Positions 54,752-64,000 of a stretch of DNA of 64,000 bases are shown here, in pieces; positions within the stretch are counted from its first letter, which is position 1; each line of letters starts with the position of its first letter. Both the position numbers and the translations under genes were made by a program. Source of the DNA: Hydractinia symbiolongicarpus (Eukaryota > Cnidaria > Hydrozoa > Anthoathecata > Hydractiniidae); the NCBI RefSeq assembly GCF_029227915.1, contig NC_079886.1, positions 19,134,501 to 19,198,500 on the forward strand. Direction: 5' to 3'. The notes below the pieces were generated by a model. The model did no database searches. It saw nothing but the letters and a program-made list of their open reading frames with translations, and was not told the DNA's origin.

Positions 54752-57700
54752 AATTATTATCTCCTTTTTTATTTGTTAACTCCTCTGAGTTTGGTAAAAG
54801 AGTGGTGGAGAGAAAAAACACAACGATGAAGTTCTTTGACTAATTTTGACGAGTAACTCGAAGAATTTATTTTAAAAGATTCGCCTCCAACTTGAGCCCT
54901 TGTTATAGTGTCTACCATTCCACCGGTCACAGCTCGCAGGTCAAAATTTTAAACATGTTTCAAATTGACATTCCGAATAATTTTAACTATTTCCAGTAGT
55001 TTTGTGGGGAAGCATTTCATGGAAGGGTCCATATAGTCTGTAAATATGTCGTATCCGACACTGTCGTATTCTTCCCCCGACGACAACGGCATGCAATGCA
55101 ATTTATCAACGGCGTAATGTTGTTAATGCATAGTATAATATCTTTGTAATATACAGTAATACACTTTAGTACTTAGTAATATGCCGTATTTTACACTGTA
55201 TTACTTTGCAAGATATTCAGTAATACACTGTAATAACTGTGGTTGTTACGAAGAAATAAGAAGAAGCAAGCTAGGAACGGCTCAAAAAGAGACACAACTA
55301 GTCTCAGCGTTTTTTGCCTGATGTCACAGCCTCCAGCACTTCCTTGATGGCTATATTAAGAAAGCAAGAACCCTTGGAGACGAGGTTGCCAGCCTCCGGT
55401 CAGATTTTAGCGGTCCTTATAAAAAGAAGCGCGTTATTGAAACAAGAAATCATTTTTCCTAGATCAATTTTAAGAGATTGTGCAAGACCTGATTTCCTGA
55501 AAGAGACTGAAAGTGACCAAAAGTAACAACAACTAATATAATCAACAATTGACATGAGCCTGACTAGTATAGCAAGTTTATTATGTTTACTATACATATT
55601 TTTAGCCAATATATCAATAAAAACGAACCCTAAGATTGACTTAAAACGTTGCACTAATTGTTTTCTATTAGATTAGATAAATCGACAGCCACATTGTCTT
55701 TTCTTTTTGTTTACAAAAAACACCCGCGAAGGCAGATATAAAATTTTTAGGGCAGTTAACGTGCATAAATTTTCATAAATTATAAGCAATCATATGGCCA
55801 GTTCTCGAAGTAATCAAAAAGGCAAAACGCCCTGGGAACGAGGTTAAAGATTTGGATAAAATGTTTGGATAAAATGAAATCACAAGACAACCTTGTACAC
55901 GTTCTTCCCAAGAAATTTTCTGTAAAGAATAAGGGATATTATTACTTTTATAGCTTTTATTAAAGGGGTTCTCCACACAAAAATTACCATCTGAAATTGA
56001 TAACAGGAATAACAAAGTAATATTTTTTGCACAACGCCACTATCTTTATCACAGAAACGAAACAAAACTTTTGTACCGAGAGTCGTCATAATTTGTTGCG
56101 ATAAGCTTCCCATAGACTTTGAAGGACTGGTCGTAAATTTGAGTGGGAAATTTCCCTTTCTACTCAAAGTGGTTTGAGAATTTGCTGATGTCAGCAGATG
56201 TCGTCATTTTTTGCTGATGTCAGCAAATTTGTTGAATATCAACAGGACTTGTTTACTCATTTTAGGCATGATGAAATCTGTGACAGATTTTTTGAGGTGC
56301 TGAAGGTTTGTTTTTTTTAGCGAGGGTTTTGCGTTGAAAAGTGTCAAAGCAGTGTTACTGTACTTAAATCCACTCCCTACTCTAGCTATACAGAGAATTT
56401 TTAGCACTCTTAGCAATCTTTAAAGGCTGATCTCCATCAGGCGAATTTTGGTCGCTCGGGCTCTAGCGATTGGGATGTGAGCATGCGCATAAGGTTTTTT
56501 TTCTTAAAATTGAGCTGTTCAATGAGATGCCAAAGAAGTTAAAACAATTTCAACTTTTTCAGCGATCGTTGGTGATTTTTGAGGTCACATATCTTTGAAA
56601 GCCAATCAGAATCAAAATTATAAGTATTACGCCCAAAAAATTGTGCTAAAGTAATTTTGTGCGAAAGAATAAATATAAAATTCATGTTTTCACGTAAACC
56701 TTTTGTTGCTCAACTTACTTCGCTTTGGCATATAAAGTTTTAATAGTCGCTTGTCCACTCGGATCGCTTTAGCCCGACGGACCAAAATTTGCCTAACGGA
56801 GATCAGCCTCAACACTCGTCAAGAGATCCGCCACTGCCCCTTTATATATCCTGATTAAAATGTATGAATACACGCTGAATGTAAATACCTTAGCTACGCT
56901 ATTTACCGCTCCAACATCTAAGACTCTCGATGACTGATAACATTATAACCGCTTCTTTTTATTTTTTTGATACGACATCGGAAGAGCGTTGTGTACTTAA
57001 CGGGTCTTAATAATTAGGTTAAAAATCCCCTCTACTTTTTTTAATAGGCCCGTTGAAACCACTTAAACCTTCGTGCTGAGATTGAATTTAGAAAACACGT
57101 ATTTTAAAAAAATTTTTATTTAAAGTGAAAAAAATACAAAATATATACACGGATAAGAAATAGAAGAGTTAAGAGTTAAGTTCATATCCCATAGAACAAA
57201 GCAAATTATCGAGTCCACCTCTTGCCCAGTAAAAAGGTATTTGTTTACCAGCTATCAAATGTGAGAAAATATCATACACACTTGGGCATAAAGTTAAATT
57301 GTCACCTCAAATGATACAAGAAGTGCATAAAACAAAAAATACTATATACATAAAATACTAAAAATACCAGTTAAATTTACAACAAAAGTCCGAACTGTGC
57401 TTTCAATTTAATTTTGTGAGCGTCACCGAGATTACTTTTTACTTCATTGTCTACAAGTTTTTTGACTGTGGAAATAGGTCCCTGCTATTACAATTTAAAC
57501 TGTAAATAAAAGTCTCGCATATCAGAATGTTCGACCACGCTGGATTACCAGCCGTGGTTGCTGGTGGACATATATTATCAAACATCTTCAAACAATGGTT
57601 TTGCATTTGCCACATAGGTGTGAAAAGTATCTGTGAAACTGGCAATCGTTTTAAATTTATTTTCTCATATCATAATGGTGGATAATTTCGGATGAAATAC

Positions 57701-57959
57701 TCACCTCGTCCAAGGGTCTTCTTAGTCAAACGTAAGCACAGGTCGAATTTATGTGTTTATGGCGCAGCATCACAGAAAAGAGCAACCAAAATGTTAAATG
57801 TTGAAAAATATCGAAAGCAAACTAAAAATATATGGTATATTTATTTTGACTTGTGACCTGTGTGACTTGTGGAATACGCCAGCCGTTCCCGATTATCATA
57901 GTGAGCGGGCAGGTCGCATTCAAAAAGTGACCGCTATAAATGAGTGCCTACTATAAACT
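54752..57959. other. Intergenic stretch, one TIR element, otherwise nothing firm
   Basis: Contains the 56424-56809 TIR element and single AACCTCG-type ends near 55.37 and 55.83 kb, both in the same orientation. A GCTGATGTCAGC palindrome repeats at about 56.18-56.23 kb. Open frames in this stretch show no family resemblance. Confidence 0.5.
56424..56809. mobile_element. MITE with long inverted ends, 386 bp
   Basis: The left end AGGCTGATCTCCATCAGGCG continues AATTTTGGTCGCTCGGGCT. The right end, read inverted, is AGGCTGATCTCCGTTAGGCA then AATTTTGGTCCGTCGGGCT. About 46 bp of terminal inverted repeat with few mismatches make this one of the clearest elements in the window. Non-coding. No target-site duplication was resolved. 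Confidence 0.75.
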
Positions 57960-58546
<587 letters not shown>

Positions 58547-58600
58547 TATTAAGGAGATATAATACAATATGTTCTTTCCGTTTAAAATAATACTTTAAAA

Positions 58601-61600
58601 ATTATTGGTGTGTTAACTCCCTTGCCACAACCCTTTTTCAGTATGTACGGGTTATTACACCACGTTTAAATTTTGTATAAATTTTATCACAATTTTAGCA
58701 ACGGTAAACTCATTTTTAACAATACCCAACTTCGATTACATCGGCATTCGATTCTGTGGTACAATCCTCATTAATTTTTATAAAAAAACACCATCAATCA
58801 ATTTAAATAAATCTCAAGATTTTAACTCTTTCTTATTTATGCATCAACTTCTGCTGTTGAGCTGTTCCGCACAGATTAAGTATGAAATTCGTAAAAAATG
58901 TTCATGGTTGTTGCTTTTAGACTTTTCTGTCTTAACAATGATATTAAGAACTGCGAGACATAAATTAATGCAAAGGCGGGCGAAACTTAAGTACTTGAGA
59001 AGACAATTCTTCGTAACAAGCCCGCACTCTGAACTTGTCGTTGTTTATCGTGAAATCAACCAATCAGATTGAAGGATTCAAGCGTAAATATTCCGCCTGT
59101 CTTAAAATAACGCGAATAGATAACGGCTTTTAGATGTATGTAGAGTTCTGCTTAAGCTCGAAAATATCGTCATCTTCGACATCAGTTTTCTCACAGGGAT
59201 CATAACCAAGAAGTTGACGACAATTGCAAGTAGCTACGTTGTGATGTTTAATAGATTTACATTTTAAATTGGGTTTAATTCAAGTAAGTTGTGTTACCTC
59301 TGTTGTTCTCTTGTTTTATCCCAGCTGCTTTACATCCGTTTACCATCACGGTCTTCCCCTTGCCTGTTGTCTTGTGTGTGTTGAGCTTTGTATACCATTC
59401 AACGTGAAAAGGCTTTAGGTTTGTTATTTGGAGCCTGAAATCAACTTTTTCAAGATCCTTTCCCCTGTTGTATTATTAACCGTGATATTGAGCGGTTTAA
59501 TTGACATTCAACCCTATTCGATCCCGGAGGTAGAGAGGAGGGAGCGCAATCCGCTCACCTTGATATTTTTTGTTATTGATTCTTTTTTGCCATGCTGTAT
59601 GGTGATGAATTTATGTCTCATACCTCGAAAACTCGAAACTATACAGAAAAATATCTATGAAATTCTTATAATCGGGGAATTATCATAACTTTCATTATGA
59701 TTATTCTTACGACTTAAAACTTACAGGACAAGTTTATTTCGTAAAGGATAATCTTTTCCACAATTTTGGTTACGTGATTAATCCGAATACCCGATTTTTT
59801 CGGATTGTACGCAGAAATTAGAAAAATTGTATTTTCGCGCGATTTTTGGGCTTTTTTCATGCGAAGTATGTAACGAATCGGACAATATGTTAAAAAACTT
59901 TTATTTGGCTGACAGAAACTTTAAATTGAATGCAAAAATTCTCTTTAGAACTTAAGTAATTGTATTTTAGGTGGATAGTGGTATATCAGACAAATTTTAA
60001 TTTATAGCGGCCATTTTGTTTTGTTTTACAAGCGCGTAAAGTTTATTCAATTTGAACAAGCCTGTCAAAATGTATGGAAAGGGTGGCGGAATCAGACTGG
60101 TCACAATATGCTCGAAATACCCTAGACCGAATAGGGTTAAAGACATTAATTACTATCGAAGGTCCATGGTGTGGGAGATCCAATTATTGGTGTGTTAACT
60201 CCCTTGCCACAACCCTTTTTCAGTATGTACGGGTTATTACACCACGTTTAAATTTTGTATAAATTTTATCACAATTTTAGCAACGGTAAACTCATTTTTA
60301 ACAATACCCAACTTCGATTACATCGGCATTCGATTCTGTGGTACAATCCTCATTAATTTTTATAAAAAAACACCATCAATCAATTTAAATAAATCTCAAG
60401 ATTTTAACTCTTTCTTATTTATGCATCAACTTCTGCTGTTGAGCTGTTCCGCACAGATTAAGTATGAAATTCGTAAAAAATGTTCATGGTTGTTGCTTTT
60501 AGACTTTTCTGTCTTAACAATGATATTAAGAACTGCGAGACATAAATTAATGCAAAGGCGGGCGAAACTTAAGTACTTGAGAAGACAATTCTTCGTAACA
60601 AGCCCGCACTCTGAACTTGTCGTTGTTTATCGTGAAATCAACCAATCAGATTGAAGGATTCAAGCGTAAATATTCCGCCTGTCTTAAAATAACGCGAATA
60701 GATAACGGCTTTTAGATGTATGTAGAGTTCTGCTTAAGCTCGAAAATATCGTCATCTTCGACATCAGTTTTCTCACAGGGATCATAACCAAGAAGTTGAC
60801 GACAATTGCAAGTAGCTACGTTGTGATGTTTAATAGATTTACATTTTAAATTGGGTTTAATTCAAGTAAGTTGTGTTACCTCTGTTGTTCTCTTGTTTTA
60901 TCCCAGCTGCTTTACATCCGTTTACCATCACGGTCTTCCCCTTGCCTGTTGTCTTGTGTGTGTTGAGCTTTGTATACCATTCAACGTGAAAAGGCTTTAG
61001 GTTTGTTATTTGGAGCCTGAAATCAACTTTTTCAAGATCCTTTCCCCTGTTGTATTATTAACCGTGATATTGAGCGGTTTAATTGACATTCAACCCTATT
61101 CGATCCCGGAGGTAGAGAGGAGGGAGCGCAATCCGCTCACCTTGATATTTTTTGTTATTGATTCTTTTTTGCCATGCTGTATGGTGATGAATTTATGTCT
61201 CATACCTCGAAAACTCGAAACTATACAGAAAAATATCTATGAAATTCTTATAATCGGGGAATTATCATAACTTTCATTATGATTATTCTTACGACTTAAA
61301 ACTTACAGGACAAGTTTATTTCGTAAAGGATAATCTTTTCCACAATTTTGGTTACGTGATTAATCCGAATACCCGATTTTTTCGGATTGTACGCAGAAAT
61401 TAGAAAAATTGTATTTTCGCGCGATTTTTGGGCTTTTTTCATGCGAAGTATGTAACGAATCGGACAATATGTTAAAAAACTTTTATTTGGCTGACAGAAA
61501 CTTTAAATTGAATGCAAAAATTCTCTTTAGAACTTAAGTAATTGTATTTTAGGTGGATAGTGGTATATCAGACAAATTTTAATTTATAGCGGCCATTTTG

Positions 61601-61766
61601 TTTTGTTTTACAAGCGCGTAAAGTTTATTCAATTTGAACAAGCCTGTCAAAATGTATGGAAAGGGTGGCGGAATCAGACTGGTCACAATATGCTCGAAAT
61701 ACCCTAGACCGAATAGGGTTAAAGACATTAATTACTATCGAAGGTCCATGGTGTGGGAGATCCAAT
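58601..61766. repeat. Direct tandem duplication of a 1582-bp segment
   Basis: The sequence starting ATTATTGGTGTGTTAACTCC at 58601 begins again at 60183, and the copies appear identical wherever compared, including two predicted peptides and their spacing. The second copy runs to GTGGGAGATCCAAT at 61766, where it diverges from the junction (GATCCAATTATTGG) seen in the middle. AAT is shared at all three boundaries, so microhomology may have mediated the event. No gene was recognised in the unit. Its 77- and 86-codon frames have no family resemblance. Confidence 0.92.
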
Positions 61767-62979
61767 CCTGCACGGTTACTTTTAAACTATGGTATGGTAT
61801 CTTTTCACGTTAATTTATATCTCGTAGTACAAAATACGTCCACCTAAATGGAGATTAGCCTGCTTGCATATCTACTGTTGACAACATATGAATTATCGTT
61901 TGAAGAAAAAATAGCGTTTGTTCAGTTACACAAGTGAGATGGTGTTAAAGCAATCTAATGCGTGCTAAGAAAAGAGGTACCAGATGATATCGTACATATT
62001 ATTTCTTGTAAGTAAGTTTATTCTGCGTACCTACTACTGCATATGTAAATCGCTTTATTGTCAATTGACAAGTGAATCAAAAGACGAATATGAAGAGTAA
62101 AGCGAACTCTCACGTAACGTTATTTGACTTATTGTTTTCTATTTTTCCATTTGCTGGAAGTACATATACATCAAATCTTCATGACGGGCGAGTATAATGC
62201 GTGTTAGTCATATTGAAGAAGAACTGCTTTGTTCATCACTAACACACTGCCAAGCAGTGAACTCCTTTTTTATTCCCCCGGTTAAAATGTCTGCGAATGT
62301 CCCAAATAGGGTATGCTGCGTATTTAGCATATAGGTGATTTTCATTTTTAGCATCTAAAGATGTTTTTATCTATGGATTTCATTGACGTCGTACTTCAGA
62401 AGAATAAGTTTTGTAATCCACAAATAAAAGCGTGAACAACACTTATTAAAATATGGCGTTATTGGAGATATCCCTAATTAACCTTTTTAAGAGCGATCTG
62501 TACAAACATACATGCAAAAAGGAAAGTACCAACTGCGTAAAGGCAAGTGCCTGAAGGTTGCTTTGCACTTAAATGATTGAATCTAAAATCACATAATAAA
62601 ACTTTGACCTCTCTCCCAGACCGGCTGTGAGTCAAAATGGTAGCTGCGAGAAGCGATTGATGAATTCCTGTAACTACTAGTAGTGCACAATACAAATTAA
62701 ACTTTTAACAATACATATTACAAGTTATATATTCTTCTATTATATTTATTAATATTGTTCTCTTTGAGAATTGATATCAATAGTTAAATAAATAATCACT
62801 GGCTGGGAATATTCAAAGGTTTGTAATTTTAACAGAAAGCTTAACGGAGCAAATCACAATATTTATGCAACAAAAAGGCTTAGTGTACATTACCAAGTGG
62901 AGAAACCCAGTAAAAGTTACAGAATCCAGATCGGAAAAACAAAACAGAATATAGTTTAATCTACCAAAGAAAAAACACA
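61767..62979. other. Upstream flank of the ASC channel gene, nothing firm
   Basis: AT-rich sequence after the duplication. It should contain the promoter and 5-prime UTR of the channel gene starting at 62980. No exon or element could be defined. Confidence 0.5.
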
Positions 62980-64000
62980 ATGGAAAATAACGTAACGACA
63001 GAAAACACAACTCAAAAAACCCGTAAGAGTCGTACAAAGAAATTATTAACGGAATTTGCTGAAAACACTACAGCTCATGGCTTCGCCCAGATACCATTAA
63101 CAAAAAGTACCTGGATTAAGTTATTTTGGTTGTTTGCAATCATTGCTTGCCAAATAGGTTCTTTCTTTCAAATGAAACCTTTAATATTGCGATACATAAA
63201 GAAACCTGTCATCACAAAAGTGTACCATACTACTAATACTGTACTGCAGTTTCCCGTCGTTACCATTTGCAATATGAATCCTATCAGAAAACAAGAGGCT
63301 GATGCATTATTTAATGGCAACTTTAATGTACCTAAGGCAAGTGACGTAAAAAACAATATTACTGAGCCATCATTCTCCGCAAGTGTGCAAATGTATGAAA
63401 TTGCAACAGGAGAAGGAATAAATACAGAAAACAAACGTATAATACTTTCCAATTTAAGTTACGAATTAGGAAATAAAATTTTTAAGTATGGACATCAATT
63501 TAAAGATATCGTTGAAAGTTGCACTTGGATATTTTATTACGACTGCATGAATTCACGTTTCTGGAAACAATATTGGCATTGGAAGTTTGGCAATTGTTTT
63601 TCTTTTAACAGTGGTTATACTCAAGATAACACAATTATTCCTCCGTTGATGATTTCTGAAGCAAATATTCTTCGGCTGTTAATGTTAAAGTTTAATATAA
63701 ATGTAGAAGAATATTATTCGCCTCTGACAGAAGATGCTGGCATACTTCTTCATGTTGGTGACCAGGATAGCGCAAAAAGTTTATCTGACGTCCACTATCT
63801 ATCTCCTGGCTTTTCATATCTTATTACCATGGAAAAATACAAAAGGAAAAGGGCTGATCCGTTTAAAAATAACACTTGCATCAAGCACTATGAAACTGAT
63901 TTGGGGAAACAACCAAACAATGATCAAAGAGTGATCAAGAAATACTCCAGACAAATGTGCATGGAAATTTGCGCTACTGAAACTACAATAAACAAGTGCA
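62980..64000 (+). CDS. ASC/DEG/ENaC (ASIC-like) channel, N-terminal 340 codons, runs off the window
   Basis: These proteins form trimeric sodium channels in the plasma membrane, gated in relatives by protons, peptides or force. In hydrozoans the HyNaC members are gated by RFamide peptides. The frame opens with ATG at 62980 and stays open to the window edge with no intron. It has the N-terminal His-Gly gating motif in TTAHGFAQIPL (about residues 33-43), first membrane helix WIKLFWLFAIIACQIGSFF, the post-TM1 signature FPVVTICNMNPIRK, the palm motif WHWKFGNCFSFNSG near 200-213, PGFSYLITMEKYKRKR, and the start of the Cys-rich region (NNTCIKHYE, QMCMEICATE). The second membrane helix and pore lie beyond the window. 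Subfamily and gating ligand cannot be told from this half. Confidence 0.93.
   Translation, partial: MENNVTTENTTQKTRKSRTKKLLTEFAENTTAHGFAQIPLTKSTWIKLFWLFAIIACQIGSFFQMKPLILRYIKKPVITKVYHTTNTVLQFPVVTICNMNPIRKQEADALFNGNFNVPKASDVKNNITEPSFSASVQMYEIATGEGINTENKRIILSNLSYELGNKIFKYGHQFKDIVESCTWIFYYDCMNSRFWKQYWHWKFGNCFSFNSGYTQDNTIIPPLMISEANILRLLMLKFNINVEEYYSPLTEDAGILLHVGDQDSAKSLSDVHYLSPGFSYLITMEKYKRKRADPFKNNTCIKHYETDLGKQPNNDQRVIKKYSRQMCMEICATETTINKC

Noticed and set aside
58839-59688. Two small frames in the 1582-bp duplicated unit as genes
   Set aside because: No domain, no conserved start context and no splice structure. Identical repetition is explained by the DNA duplication.
63168-63452. Minus-strand open frames under the channel gene
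   Set aside because: They are antisense to a clear ASC coding sequence and show no family features.

Overview
This is an AT-rich eukaryotic window with many short, clean GT-AG introns, metazoan gene families, and heavy colonisation by non-autonomous transposons and tandem repeats. The gene set (MAP3K20/ZAK, EAF, a PX-domain sorting nexin, a mannose-6-phosphate receptor and a DEG/ENaC/ASIC channel) is animal. The AT-rich introns, P2X7-tail-like fragment and PHD-bearing element relics suggest a cnidarian, perhaps a medusozoan. That taxonomic guess is inference from style, not from a marker gene.

Four complete multi-exon genes and one partial gene could be assembled by hand from splice sites, codon phase and family conservation. 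On the minus strand: (1) an ELL-associated factor (EAF) gene, 8 coding exons, 7335 to 2903, 273 aa; (2) an SNX10/SNX11-type sorting nexin, 6 coding exons, 15913 to 8608, 389 aa; (3) a cation-dependent mannose-6-phosphate receptor-like gene, 7 coding exons, 50427 to 37163, 267 aa. On the plus strand: (4) a MAP3K20/ZAK-alpha orthologue, 19 coding exons, 23160 to 33516, 782 aa, with kinase, leucine-zipper, SAM and the C-terminal region known in mammals to sense ribosomes; (5) the first 340 codons of an ASC/DEG/ENaC channel, 62980 to the window end. Every intron junction used keeps the reading frame and each reconstructed length is close to its vertebrate relative, except the sorting nexin, which has a long extra C-terminus.

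The rest is repeats and transposon relics. These include two decayed non-LTR retrotransposon fragments (about 11.05-11.45 and 50.6-51.6 kb), a Ty3/gypsy RNase H relic (46.7-47.35 kb), a Penelope-type GIY-YIG relic (37.59-37.83 kb), head-to-tail Helitron-like units (35.44-35.69 and 51.87-52.35 kb), several terminal-inverted-repeat elements (5.3, 17.8, 30.1, 45.8, 47.8 and 56.4 kb), and a family of about 70-110 bp mini-elements with AACCTCG..CCAGG ends. Tandem arrays lie at 14.2 kb (52 bp unit), 17.8 kb (about 66 bp), 32.4 kb (18 bp), 38.6 kb (53 bp, about 20 copies) and 57.96 kb (ATC triplet, 587 bp). A 1582-bp segment is present twice in direct tandem at 58.6-61.77 kb.

The genes do not form an operon or cluster of shared function. 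They are unlinked housekeeping or signalling genes: transcription elongation (EAF), endosomal trafficking (sorting nexin, M6P receptor), stress kinase signalling (ZAK) and ion-channel signalling (ASC). I saw no new multi-gene system. The most notable biology is the full ZAK-alpha architecture, the altered sorting tail of the M6P receptor, and several TIR elements with odd internal organisation.
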